A program made the position numbers and the translations under genes. A DNA stretch of 64,000 nucleotides from Eudromia elegans (taxonomy: Eukaryota; Chordata; Aves; Tinamiformes; Tinamidae), in assembly GCA_003342815.1 (NCBI GenBank), contig PTEX01000004.1, forward strand, positions 496,001-560,000, written 5' to 3'. Below the pieces are notes generated by a model. It was not told the origin of the DNA, made no database searches, and saw only the letters and a program-made list of their open reading frames with translations. Of this stretch, positions 14,069 to 27,643 are shown one piece after another (position 1 is the stretch's first letter; each line of letters begins with the position of its first letter).

Positions 14069-17000
14069 GCCTTGGGTTCATTTGTTTTCTGCTTTAAATC
14101 AAAACCTTCTCCTTTTAACATAGCTTAAGCTTTACAATTAGAAAATAGTGTGAGTTGTGTTAGAATGACAGTAGAATGTCATTTTGTTGTCTTTATGGAA
14201 AGAAGCCTGAGAAATACTGCTACCCATCTGGCCTTTTCTTGACATCTTCACATTTTCCCTTAAAAGGGGCCATTTCAACATGTTAGCTTTCTCCCTGTGT
14301 AGTACAAGAGCCAAATGAATCAGAGAGGCTGAGAGAAATCTCCTCATCTTTGAAGTTGGCAGGAGTGGTTTCAAGTACCAGCTAAGGGCTTGGATTATAT
14401 AACTGCTGGCACGCATCATCACAGGTATTTCACATCTTTTATTTCCTTCACTTCTGTAAGTATCAGATTTCAGAATATACAAAGAGATGTGAGTTCTATT
14501 ATGCTGACAAAACTCCAAATCAAAAACCTCATTCTTTCTCTTTGAATGCCCATCCCTCTCTTCACATAATGAATGTATCTTTGTTTTCAGGACACAAAAT
14601 AAAAGATGCTTAAAAAAAGGTGCTATAACAATGACAAAAATCCTACTTGTGAATTTAGTCCTTTTAAGTTTATTCTCTCTTATATTTAGCATACATATAG
14701 CATATATCTCCAGTATTGTTTAATGTCTACCCACATGATTACCCATCTCTGGAGAAGTATGTGAGTGTTAGATGTCTAGTGAAAGCCAATGGCAAAGAAA
14801 TTCAGGGTAGAATCGTGGGGTGTATGTGTGTGTGGTTTTATTATTATTACTTATTATATTCCAGCTTTGCTTGATTAACCTCATGCTAAAACTAGAGAAG
14901 GCTCTTTAATTTGCTTGGCCTGACTTCATAATCCTAAAAGGCACTTTGAGTTGCATGGAAGGAATTGCAGTGGAAAGATTATACTGAAAGGGGTTTATAT
15001 AAGTGAAAGCTGATTGAGAAAGCTTCTTTTAAAAAGTCTGGCCCTTTTAACTTTCTATTGTGCATTAAACTATTTCCTTACTCTTTTCTGCCGAACCCCA
15101 TGCCTTTGGTATGAAGGGAAAAAATGTAGCATTTTAACATACCATGAGATCTGAAACACATCATGCAAGAATGTGCAACTTTGAAACTGGGGAGAGATGC
15201 AAGGAGGAGTTAGATGGCTCTGGTCCTGCTGAGAGCTGGGGGAAGGTGAGCAAACCTGACCTCACTGTTCTTTCCACCCTGGGGCGTCTAAGAGGACAGC
15301 AAGGAGCAGCTCATGCAGAGCGAATGTGCCAGATGCAACTGCTGTTGAGGTTTGGATGAGGAATTCTGAACCAGCCCCTGGGGGAATGCCACATACTAAT
15401 AAGAGAAGATAGACTACACTTTTGTAGGAAGCAATGATGGACACTAACGGTGAAATGAGGTAAATCATCCTCAGGTAGAAGCATTAAAGGTTAGTACAGC
15501 TCAGAGAAGCTGCAGAAAGGCAATACCATCCTCCTTGTTAGTCATCAAAAAGCCTGTGTAAGGCAGCTTCTCTCTCTGTGAAAGTTGTATGCGTTTAGAA
15601 GATGCAGGAAACCATCTGGGTTTTTTTTTCTGTTTGCTGTAGTTAATATTGTGTTTTATATTTTTAATGCCAAGAGGCATAACTTGTCCTTCTCTTATTC
15701 TTTGTCTAAAGTCTCTTTTATCTGATGCTTTCAGAGAATGACACTTCTGCCCTCTCCAGAGTTTTAGGGTCTAAATGACAAAGATAGGAGAGAAGGAGAA
15801 AGAAGAAAGAAAAAGGGACTGAAAAAAGGAAATAGCTTTACTTCATGAGTTTAAAGTACTGAATCTCACACCTTATCTTGAGTCCTTGCTGCTAATGAAA
15901 GTGAAACTTGCCACAGGAGCCTTTTGCTTTTTCATGGGGCAATTATCTTCAAATTCTTGCTTGTGTTGAAGTAGCTTCCTGTTTTCCACAAGCTTGAGTA
16001 AAGCACATGTTAGTCCATGACTAAAGTACATCACATACCTAAGTACATATGTATCATGTGTAACATGCTTATGTATGCACTGATATGTCCCTATTCTTGC
16101 TTCCCCACCTCTCTCCAGAAATGTGATACACATATGTTTGTCTCACTAACCTAAAATTCTTCTTAATTTTTCCTAATACCGGGTACAATTCAATGAGACA
16201 GTTAAAAATCAGTTTATTCTAGTAAAATGTAAATAAAAGGAATTGATTCTTTCATGTGAAAAGAAAGAAGAAAGAAAATATAAACTTCTTAACCACTTTG
16301 CACTTGAGCTGAATTTTAGGTCTTCTCCATTTAATTCATTCAGCAGAGATAAAAGGATAGTTATCACAGCTTGTAAGAGCAGGGGCCTATTTTTTTTCCA
16401 AAGTGAAACTTCTGCCTAGACCTAAGTTCTTCATAAGGTAGATGATAAATATACTAAGCTCTTTCTCAGGAGTGATAAATATGCACCAAAAGATTTCCTA
16501 TGACTTTTAACTTTGAGTAGTTTAGTCAAGATGCTCAGTTATAATGACTTTTCATGGATTAGGCAGAGGGTATTTGCAAGGACTTTTGCAACGAACTTTT
16601 CTGAGGAGTTTTAGCAGGTAAATTTTTTTTTTTTTAAAAAACCCTCCTCCCATCATACAATTGATAGGGGCCTCTTTCTGTAAACTTTTCAATGAGAATA
16701 ATCACTTCTGAATTGTGGTAACAATTTCAAGTATATAAGCTTTTATAGCCTAGAATTTGAGAACAGCTTAATCATGTGCGCTTTGCAATAAGGAAGACCG
16801 CTTATTGCGAGTTCATAGCAGAGATTATACATGATAGGTAAGGAGACAAAGCTGGCAGAGAGTAGCAAGCCTGGTCTAGGCAGCTCCCCCTCTGATCCTG
16901 ATGGATTTGGAGAAGTGTGGGCATGTAACTGTTTTGATGCTCCTAGATGGAAGCCAACTGTGAGGTGCTAAATAGTGCAATGAAGTCAATAGGTATAGAG

Positions 17001-18819
17001 TATGCTTTATGCCTCTTTAGGACAGGACCCAAAGGAAGCCATTACAGCATAACCCCTTAAATTAATATTTTCTTACAGGGGTGTTTAACTTATCCATCTT
17101 GTTTATATACACAGCCTCAAAGAAATGGCCAGTATTAAATAACGAGTCAGCAGAAGCACCCACAGAAGGCAGTGGAATTGCACAGGCTTGCAGCAGAACC
17201 ACATTTGGCTCATAGTCTGCCTTTTCTGGCTTATTTTTCTCTTTTCTCACACCAGAACCCTCCACAACTGTGAGAAAAGATTCAACATTCCTATCATCTT
17301 CCAAGTAGGCAGGACAAGGGTCTGCCCATAAAAAAAAAAGTGTGCACATACAATATGAGAATAAGAGTATTGCTGAGAACATGAAGGGGTGTTGACCTGT
17401 GCCTTCTGATGTGATATATATCTATGTCATTTGAGATTATCAAAAGACCAATTTTATCATGGGGAAAAAGCCATCATGATGCACATGAGTAGTAAGGCTC
17501 CCTCTGCCCAGTGCTGGCTCAGTTCTCCAAGATATTTGCTATGTATGCAGCCCTTTAAACGTGCTATTCATACTACTCTTTTCAGAGACTATGTCTGAAA
17601 ATGGCTCTTTCTGACTCTGGAGTCAGCAAATACCCTTTGAGCTTTGCACAGTGCCAGCCCTTTCAATAGTGCGGCAGCTGCACTCCAGTGTCTGGCTGCC
17701 ATTTGAGCCATTTCTGTAGCTGTAGATGACTTGGCCTGGGAAGCAGGTGTGAGAAATGGCCCGACTGCCCTTATTTCATCCTGTTATTGCCTGTTGCACT
17801 TTGGAATGTGTAAAGGGCATGAGGCAATGTGGCTAGCATTCTACTTTTCCTCAAGTTTCCCTTTTTGTGCTGCCTAGAGTCCCCTCCTCATCATTTTTTT
17901 TTTCTGAGAAAAGTATGTGCAATGATAAAAGATTGCCCGTTTTCAGTTTGATGCTTTTGCTCAGAACCGTGCTGTCACACTGGCTTACATGCTAAATGGA
18001 AGAAGATATACTTTTTGCACATCTTCACAGCCTCTTTCTGTTCTCCTTTTCTTCTGACATTTTGATGAATCACAGATGAGAGTCTGTTGTAAGTTAACAG
18101 TAGAGCCCACAGTGCCACGGGGACCATCCCAGCAGGGTAATTCTAGGCCCTGGGACTCTCTGACTAAGCATAAGCAGGTGGATACAGCTGCTGTCCACAA
18201 AAATGGCAAGTACCTTGAGAAACAGTGCATGGGGCCAAGCAAAAGGGTGATGTAGCGTATTATTGCTGCTAATGCCTGAGCTCAGCAGAGCAGTGCCTGT
18301 GAAAGCACGTGGCGTGCAGATTGCATCTGCCTGGACGTGTGCAGTGGCACCCTCTGCTCGTTCAGACGTGGTGGTGAAAAGCTCTCCATCTTTTGTTCTC
18401 CCTCTCTGTTTGCAGAGTGCTTTCTCTGTGCTTTTCACCTTGAAGCCTCTTCACAATTCATCTTTGCCAAATGGAAATGCCCCATACAGTGGTTACAGTC
18501 AGAAAAAACACATTGCAGAGTTTAGTAGTCTTTCTATGCAAAAGTAAGTTAATATTTTAAAAAATGTATGTTCTCTTCAAAGTTGGTTAATATGCCACAG
18601 TCCTTTTTCTCCTGGAATGTGGGAGTACTGATATATCTTCTCCACAATGGAGAGCTGGTGACACCTACTAAATTCCCTATATTTATTTCATAGTGGTCTT
18701 TTAACATTGTTTGTTAATATGCTTCATGTTTGTTTTATGGTTAAAATGAATGTCCAGAAGAACAGAATGACAGTACATATTTTGCTGCTATTGGGGAGGA
18801 TTTTTTTTCTTTGCTTTTG

Positions 18820-18960
18820 GTTTTTAAGTTCCTTACAGTGCTCTCTTGCTGAGCTGCATCATCTCTGAATTTTGTAGTAATAGACTTCCTTTTTGACGAG
18901 AGACAAATCACTTCCATTTGCCTCAGTTTCCCTGTCATTAAATGTGAAACACAGTCCCCC
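18820..18960 (+). mobile_element. MIR remnant
   Basis: AAATCACTTCCATTTGCCTCAGTTTCCCTGTCATTAAATG, written here only as a description of its order, matches the central MIR core (CAAGTCACTT...TGCCTCAGTTTCC...CATCTGTAAAATG) in forward orientation. The flanks are too diverged to bound. Confidence 0.65.
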
Positions 18961-21586
18961 TTTTTTTAACCAAACAGATAGTGAAGACTGGTTAATATCC
19001 AATTAGCACTTTCAGAAACAGTGCTAGTTATAACCTCTGTTCACCTTCTTGTTATCAGTTTTGTGCTTCTTGTGAAGTGTTATCAGTCAATCAGTCATCT
19101 ATAACTGAACAAACAACTCTTGAAAGGTAAAATATAACTATTTTCATATTATTAATGTTAGAGGTCATAAATATTAAGAATAGATGGAATGAGCTAGGTT
19201 TGGTGTGGGGGTAGTAGTAAAGGTAGTACAAAAATCATGGAATACATAAATGTAAGTGATAAAAAAAGTCTTAGGAAAAATAATTCAAGAAAAGAGTTCA
19301 TAAAGGCACTCCCTCAGCTTTGTCTCCTGGATCCAACTCCAGTGCTCCTAGGAAAATAATGGTACAAGAATGATCATGTAGGAGGGAGCTCACGGAGAGA
19401 CCTTTACTCTCAGAATCAGACCTGCTTCTGGAAATGGCTCTTTCCTAGCCAAGGTTTTATATTTCACTTCAAGATAGATCTTGTCCACTTTATTAGAAAT
19501 AAATGCTGACTTTTGTTTTTCATTTGTGACAAGAACATCTAAACCCATGATGAGTCTAAGTTTTCAAAGGAAGAATCTCAGTTCTTTTTAATTTTTCACG
19601 CTTTATATGTACACAAAAATGTCTAAACACAGACACTTTGTCCTTGAAATGAATTTGGTGTAAATAGCACACTTAGGAGAAATGAGAATACATTTTCTAA
19701 CATAAGAGTAGTGTCAAGAAAATTCTTCTGACATGATTGAAAGAATGTAAACTCTATTTGTCAGCTACTCAATAAGGTGAGTATGGAGATACTTAACAAT
19801 TTGCTTGGATGGTGGTGTGCATTTTCTAATTTATTGGATGCTTGCTTCTTTCATAAAGCAAATGATGTATCATTAATCTTACTGGGAGGCTGATGTCCTC
19901 AACTTAATTTAGTGATTATTTTCTTTGATAATCTACCTGCTAGGAAAGTATGATTTGATCAATATAGAAAAGCAATGTGGGTATCAGTGATTTATGTATG
20001 TACATATAGAATATGCACTGCACCACACATGGTATCTCCTCCCAAAGGCATTCACATTTGTTCTGGGGAGTGAAATATTTTATTTAACATCTTTTAGCAC
20101 TAAATGTTGATAGCAACAATTTATAATGGTCAGGGGAATGTGTTGATTGATTCCCCCACTCATCTACCTAAACATTTCTAAAATGTGGGAAATGAGCACT
20201 GATTCTTCATTAAGCTCCATGCAGCCAAAGCTGCATGTCACCATGCATTACAAGATCATGCCCATTACGAGTGTTGGAAGCACTGACTGATTCTTGATAT
20301 GAGAAAGCAATTAAGAGTATACTTTGCCTAAACACATTTTATATCTATGGTAATCAGCTGCCACAAAATCCATACACCTAGAGGAAGCTCCAGTGCCTGC
20401 CCTGTCTACCTGTTAATTACCTGAAGTTGCTCCAAGGAAGACTGAGGTGGCAATGGGCTGAAGAGAGAGAGCTGGTACCCGTTTACCTGCTGGATAAGCA
20501 CATCCTGGCACGTTCCTGCTGCGCAGGGGCACCCTGCAGCATCACCTGGCACTGCTGGATGGGAGGCTGCAGCACCAGTAGCCAGAGAATTTGGTGTCAA
20601 CCATAACCCTGAGGCCACTCCTTTGCCTACAGGGGCAGATAACGGGGTGTAAGTACATGGCAAAGACAAGACTCAGCGGTTTGCTCAAGGGAGAGACCAT
20701 TGGATCAGGCTCTATTTAGCAGACTTTCAGTCAGCTTAAGATGTTAGGTATTCTTTCCTTACAGCTTGGTTGCATTTCTAACCTGATGTCCTGTTACACT
20801 AATAAAAAAAGGAGACAGAATCTAGTTGAGTTTGGTGGAAACTGCAGCTTAATGAGACAGTCAAGTGGTTTGGCTAAAGGATAGCTCTGCCTCTGTGTTC
20901 TCCTCAGCTATAAGTTTTGGAAAAAAAAGCTTGGTAAATAAATGTATCTCTGTTAAAGTCCATTTTCACAGCCATCTCTGAATTTGCTGTTTCTATTTGG
21001 AGCTGGAAATAGAAATACTCTCCAATGGCAGATATTCCTATCATGTTTTTAAAGCAAAGGGATGTTTTGGTTGGAAGTCTGTTCTCAGGAGATTTGCTGC
21101 TTGATGCGACAGATAAATCACTTGTGTAACTCTACTGCAATTAAAAGGCCAATATCTCCTCTCCATTACTCCCATTTATACCGTGCAAATGCAGCATGCT
21201 CTATGCTGTTACACCATAGACGAGTACAGTTCAAAAGTTTAGAGAAATAACAGCTTTAGACCATGGAGTTGATTTTTTAACTTTTCAGATTTACTTATCA
21301 CTGAAGCTAATGTGTTCCAAAAACGCTGCCTCCCTTGGTGACCTTCTACTCATTTATAATGTCTAACTTCTATTCCATTTTTATTTCACAACTCTCAGCT
21401 TGGTGTTTGGATGTTGTTGGGGTGAATACCTTAAAAAGTGATTGAATTCAAAAGACTCCAACTTTCTTCCTAAGTTTAGTTTTATAGAAACCTATTTTTT
21501 TGCTCTAGCCAGCTGGCCTCTTGAAGATTGCTTGCTGACAGTAACTTGAGAACACTACAGCCTATTATCCCACAGGATCAAAGGAC

Positions 21587-21605
21587 TTTTTTTTTTTTTT
21601 TTTTT
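21587..21605 (+). repeat. Poly(T) tract
   Basis: 19 consecutive T. Similar runs of 14-17 bases occur at 6383-6396, 31634-31648, 38650-38666 and 42976-42992, and A runs at 28956-28971 and 45232-45247. None is attached to a recognisable retroposon. Confidence 0.9.
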
Positions 21606-24600
21606 GAGTCTTTTTTAAACTTGTATCAGCTATAGTAGCCAAGAGTCTGCACACACATAGCCAAAACCATTGGAGCTTTAAATGCAAAGGTTTATTTCAT
21701 TTTTCTTTCTCCTGAGAAGACCTAGCTTGAAAGATAGCCTGGTTATTTCATGAGAAAAAACAGTGAATAAAAATGGGCATATATAGATATATAGGTGATG
21801 GTCTCCTGCTGCCAAGTGAAAGGAACATGAAGTAAGGTCTTACTGACTGATTTACCTGGGTGCTTACAGGATCAAGTAGTGTTCACTTACATATGAAAAG
21901 ACCTGGATCCTCAGAGCTCCTATTCCTTTTCCTTAGCTTCTTAATTTTCCCTCACTAGAATTTTCTAGGAAAATGCTGGCCGTGCCTGACAGTGCATTGG
22001 ACAGAGGGTCACCTGTCTAGGAATTTGTACTATAGGAGTTTCTCCACACATTTGATCTGGAGGATCTAATGCAAAAGATTCACCAATGTGGATCTTTGTC
22101 CTGAATTCTTTCATCTGTAACTTAGTCTTTAGAACTGTCACTTGTAAATAGCAGACTTGGAAATGGGAAACTGAGATTCAATTTCCTTTCTGCCTGAAAA
22201 CCTTTTGAAGCTTCTTCTCCCACACTAATAGTCTGAATACCAGTCTGTCAAATAACCTGGGATAAATAAGCTCTTTTTCCTCATGAAACTGTGCTAGTTC
22301 ATACAGAAAAGTTATTGACTGTGAAAATCTGAATGGGATGAGAATATTACTACCTCACAATTATAAAGCTACAGAAGAAATAGGAGTAATATTTTGCTTC
22401 AGTTAACCTTATGTGTCAATTTAATGGAGCTATGCAGGCCCTGGAAGCCAGGTCTTTCCTCTGCCAGATGGGTGGCACAACCATCTGTGTTTCTGTGGAT
22501 TCCCGCAGACAGCAAAGGCCCAAAAATATTGGTATTGCAATACTTGATTCTTGTAACAAGGGCCAACTCCCTTTGAGAATCCAGCACTGGCTCTTTGCAA
22601 TAGCTGGATGTTTTATAGTTAGTAATTATGGAAATTATCTGTTATAATTTGCATTTTGATACACTCCATTCTCTTAGGTGAGTAATGATAGCTGAGGATT
22701 TAATTATCACAAATGCATAGCATTCTTTCAGCTAATTTTATTTTGTTCTGCTACACCTGTCTCTCATCGGTTATGCTCATCTAAGCCATAGAATGTGTAG
22801 CTATGAATGGAATGTATTTGTCTTCTCTGCCTTTCCATTCCTACAATTTCTGTCCTCAAAGTCAGGGGCTATTTTATGTTCTGAGCTCTTTCAGTTTGTT
22901 TCCCCTCTCTGCAAACTTTCTTAGAAGCAACACTCTTTCTTTCCTTGAGGTAATTTTAATTTAATATTTTTAAAATGTGCAAATAAAACTGTATGGTAAG
23001 GCTACTCATTTTAAGCGGTATCTCTTCGATTTTAAGACTCATATTTTTATAAGCCTTTTCTGGATGAAAAGCCATCCTTCTCAGCCTGACAATCCTACAA
23101 AGTCAATTTTTGACTCAGTATTGTTTGATGCTCTTCTACTTGGTTTAGTAGTGCTAGTTGACGTGCACCTAATCAAACTTTATTTTAAACATAGTTTATG
23201 TTTACCAAGATAGTTTACTTTCTGAATAGCTGGATGGATATTTCCAACTCTCAAAATAAGTCTTTAATTTTGCTATCTTGATGCTCTGAATACCAATAGA
23301 CTAACCTGCTTCCAGCACTATGTTAGAGTGGTAGACAAAACATTCTTGAAATTTAGAAGTGAACATGAAGTGGTTGCTACTATTAAGCACTGTGTGTAGC
23401 TCAAAATATGGCAGAGATAAAGATAATATTATTAGCACCTATTTTCATTCCCTTCCTAAACTGGAATAAACAGTGCAGACCTTTTATAAGTGATGTCCTT
23501 TGCAGCTGCCAAAGAATAATATTAAGCTAAACCACTTTGCTGAAGTGATATCCAGGACGAATTCATCTGTCACTTGGTATCCTGCATCTGGACATGCAAC
23601 AACTGTTTAGTGGAGATCCCCTGCGGGTAGGATCACCACAAGTGGTGGGTGTATAAAGGAAATTCTGGCATATTAAGGTTAGGAAATATAATCCCTGTGT
23701 AGAAGTTCTTGCTGAGAGGCATATGTCTCGTTCAAATCTGCTAGGCTATATATTATGACATCTGGAGAGGAAAAGGAGCATAATTATGAAAATGAAGCTA
23801 GATAGCAGGTTAAAAACAAGCATCAATATCCACAGGATAGGGCACTATAGGTGCAAAGCATACAATATCAGTCAGGTGAAAGATTGTATTATCTGTTTAA
23901 AATCAATGGTTTTTAATCAGTCAAGCAGCACATTTGTAAAAAATATGATTTTCTTTTCAAACTAGATTAGACAGCAGCAGCTTCAGTAATGAATTCTATA
24001 GGATTGCCAGCCCTCAGCCATCAATGCTGGGCTGATGCATTTACCCTGCATTATCTGAGCCTGAGGTGCAGATTCCACCCTTCTGTATTTATTATGAATA
24101 ATACTTAAAGATTTCAGAGTTTGGGAGAATTTGGAACTGCATTACATTGGATGTGGAGGCATTAGGAATCCAAGTTCATGGATGAGCCTACATGGCGGAC
24201 AAGGAGCATGAGTAAGTTATAGGGGTGGAACAACAGATATTCCACTCATTTGTTGCTATGAGATGTTAATGTAGATAGGGTGTTCACATGAACAGTAATA
24301 ATACAGGCACTACTCTGCTAGTACAGGCACAACTTAATGTCTCCTCAATAACATAAGCTACTGTGAGCCTACATTAATTTCCATTCTTAGATTAGATTCC
24401 CATGTAATGCTAGCCACCTTCACAATCTCATAATTTTCAGTGATCTGAGTGCAGCATACCCCAAAAGTTAGCTAAATCTTTAGGCTTAGTCAAAAGCTCC
24501 TTTCTTCTGCTGCAGATGAATTTTCCACAGTCGGAGTGAAGCTTCTTATGTGTTGGAAGCAGAATTTTGCTGGGTTAGACTGTGATCGTGGAGCACCTTC

Positions 24601-25769
24601 AAACCATCTTAAATATTGCTGCAGTTCATGAAGATGAGCTGCCTAATTTTGCCTTTACTAAGATAAACAAAATACAAAAAGCAGACTGTAAATAATTAAA
24701 AAATAAAATAGTACAAAGACTCATCTTTTCTGAGAGGTCTAGCCAAAAATATATCCATGTACTGTATGATATGTATCTGTCCTGTTTCTCAATGTGGTTT
24801 TTGAGAACATGTGGCAAAACTATGATGGAAGAGAAAATATAAGAATCTGTACTAGTCTCCCTTCTTTCTCTCTTTTTCAGTTTCTAGTGCCTAGAAGTAA
24901 AGTGTGTTCTGATATGGCAGGTTTCTGAGGAAGTCCACTTCTTCACCTTTCTAAAGGAAGGTCCTTTTCAGAGATAAGTTACATTCTATCTCCAGCACTG
25001 TCTGATACCAAGCAAATAACAGCTAGTAGGAAGGCTTTGTATTAGGTTACCCACTATTGCCTGGATTTTTCTTTTCAGAGTTACAGTATTGAGTCACACA
25101 TAAGGCATCATGAACCTGTGTTTAATACATTGAAAAATTCTTCAAGAAAGCAGAAATGCAGAGTCACTCTGGATAAAAGAATCTGAAGTTCCCTGATCCC
25201 TGCTTTCAAAGGATGAAGAAGTCATCTCTTCCTACAGCCCCAGTCTAGGAAACACAGCCAATGTGGTGTTAAGCAAGAGTATGGCACTGCAAAAGCCCGG
25301 GCTACTGCAAGGCAGAGAGAATTGAACATGCACAGGCTGGAAAAGCATAAGGAAAATGGCTACTTTAGTGAATGCAACCCAAAAAAGAAGAATGAACCCA
25401 TGCTACTTGCTATTTTGCTCTTGCTTTGTTTTTCTTGTAATGGAGATACAATCAAATATTTTCAAGCAATCTCTAACCCTGTAGGATCCGAGCACAAAGG
25501 AGACTAAATTAAAAGGCAATCAAAGAAAGAACAGAGGACACTGATACTGAAGTCAAAGCCTCAGTCGAAACTGCTTTTCTTCACATAGCCTCAGGGCAGA
25601 GTCCATGCTCCTTCCCGATAATAAAAAGTAAACAAAATAAAACGTGACAAGACAATCCTTGTGACAGATGGTGGAAATCGAAATACATTCATCTGGTGTT
25701 GCGTATTTTAAGGGTCTAGAAGTCACGATTCCTTTTTCTCGTTCAGTCACCCAACCAACCTGAACTCTT

Positions 25770-25885
25770 CGGCAGACATCTTTTCAGTTTTCACTTTCCC
25801 CACCTGCGATGTGAGGCCAATTGCACTGTGTCTCCTTACACTTTTTTCAGGAGCTAAAGGCAAGTGAAAGTTTGTCTATATTCTG
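25770..25885 (+). mobile_element. MIR remnant
   Basis: CAGTTTTCACTTTCCCCACC followed by TGCGATGTGAGGCCAATTGC and a later AAGGCAAGTGAAAG resembles the MIR core and 3' part (CTCAGTTTCCCCACCTGTAAAATGAGGATAATAGC...). It lies about 100 bases before the candidate exon at 25982. Confidence 0.5.
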
Positions 25886-25981
25886 TGAAAGGGAGCAAAT
25901 TATTGTAAATGCTTTCCATTAACTAATTGAAGCCCTCACAAGGCTGGTGGTTTATAGGTACATTGTGTATTTATGTTGCAG

Positions 25982-26048
25982 GTGGATGGAGGTGGACAAG
26001 GACTATGTGACTGCTCTGCCAGAAGAACTGAGAAATCCAGTCTCTCGG
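25982..26048 (+). other. Orphan exon-like segment (67 bases)
   Basis: GTGTATTTATGTTGCAG precedes the segment and CTCTCGG followed by GTAAGG ends it, so both splice signals are good. One frame is open through it (WMEVDKDYVTALPEELRNPV). I recognise no protein, no companion exon and no promoter nearby, and 67 bases is a length that chance can supply in 64 kb. It could be an exon of a non-coding transcript, or nothing. Confidence 0.2.
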
Positions 26049-27621
26049 GTAAGGTTCAAAGCGTCTCCATGCACTCTGTGGTATGAAAGAGCTCCTTGTC
26101 AAACAGACTCAGATTCTGGATCAGTTTAATTTAATGTATCAAGCAGCAGGGCTTCTACCATATCCAAATAGTAAGAATTTCTATCTAAAGCTATGAACAC
26201 TAAGCCAAATTTCAAGCTAGGAAAGCAGAGGGGAAAATACAGAAACAACTTTAAATGTATCTTCTGCCTAGTTAATTACACAGCTGTGGAAAAGAAACCT
26301 GGGTCTTTTCAATCTCCTTTGGGCAGCATGAGATTCCTCTAATGTTGCCAGCTCCCTCACACGGGAGCTACTATCACTCAGCTTAGAGTGAACTCATAGG
26401 CAAGCACCAAACTTTCAGAATAACCTTCAGAAATGCATTTGATAACAGATCTTTCTGTAGTTCAGTAAAGTTTGTGGTGATCTGTGTTAGCTTCAGAATG
26501 ACAAAACTCTGCGAGTCAGCTGGGATATTTCCTTCTTAAATTTTGTTCAGCTATCAGCTAACACGCCCTGATAATTATAACACTATTCCAGACGTTCTTG
26601 AAGAGCTTTTCCACTGAGAAAAATGAGTGCTCGCGTTCAAGCCATTAGACATGTAGATTTGCTTTCATTGTCATCCACACAGAGCTGATGTGTGGATCAA
26701 AACCAAACACATAGTTTGCTTTTACTGTCAGCAGTCTCTCTACCACATCAAGAATAGGATTTCAGTCCACTGCAATGCTGTTAAGACAACTTCTGCAAGA
26801 TAGTGAAATATATTTTCTTCTATATCAGCTGGAGGTAAAAGAAAAAAGTAACTGACTTTTTTTTTTTTTCAGGACAAATATTAATATTAATCTACTTTTC
26901 CTTATCTTCTCCAAAATTGTATCAAATGAAGTTTTGTACATTTATCTTGTTTTACCATTGGCAAATCTTAACTCGGAATTTGTAAGTATTGATTCACTTT
27001 CTACGAGCTGCATGAAAGCCAAATTGGCATGAGTTGTTTTGGTTCATTACTGAGTGAAAGGTGTTGCATCCTGTGGTACTGTGTGGCCTCAGAGAAGTCT
27101 GGATGGATGAACGTTTTGCAGTACAAACAGTGGCTTCAACACATTAGAACCTGACAGTTTCATGTTGGTATTGTGCATAGCCAGTACAATGCTAAGGGGA
27201 AAATTACTTTCTTCTCAAGGTTCTGCTCTATGGTTTACAGCATATCCTCTCTTTCACAGTTTCATTTCAAAATACATTTCGTAAACATCTTCCTGACTCT
27301 CTGCTCTTCCCAAGCAAGCAGGGAAATCTGAAATCCAGACTCCTTTTGCTGAAAACTCTTTACACCCAGATGCTCTCTTCATCTCCAATGAACATGATCA
27401 CCATGGACATGATCATCCTACGTAGAGGTAACCTGCAGGGATTTGTTTCCTGGGAATTTTGTTGGGCAAAAGTGATCAATTTGCTCTTTCAAAACCTTGA
27501 TGCGATACCTTTGTCTGGAAGGCTGGCTGATGCTTTCCACTGAGTAAACTGACCCTTCAGAAGAGTGTCTTTCAGTCGTTCTGGACTAAGCAAGCTTTTG
27601 GATGATGGATGCTGACAATAA

Positions 27622-27643
27622 CATATATAAATATATATATATA
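27622..27643 (+). repeat. (AT)n run
   Basis: ATATATAAATATATATATAT: a short, nearly pure dinucleotide repeat. Confidence 0.85.

Larger units (their letters stand above)
10441..25981. other. Gene-free flank, second part
   Basis: AT-rich DNA with poly(T) tracts at 11115, 14046 and 21587 and MIR pieces at about 18.8 and 25.8 kb. Purine-rich, repeat-poor stretches lie at 12.0-12.7 kb and 15.77-15.84 kb. The region around 20.4-20.66 kb is GC-richer but has no gene. The 184-codon frame 14138-14692 (minus) is rejected. Confidence 0.7.

Noticed and set aside
14138..14692. 184-codon open frame, minus strand, with a poly(T) tract on its 3' side that could suggest a retrocopy
   Set aside because: I recognise no parent protein. 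The composition is that of translated AT-rich DNA, and the T tract is one of many. A protein search would settle it.
20800..20900. Possible further MIR (GGAAACTGCAGCTTAATGAG followed by GTGGTTTGGCTAAAGG)
   Set aside because: Only one short stretch resembles the MIR core. It is too weak to call without alignment scores.
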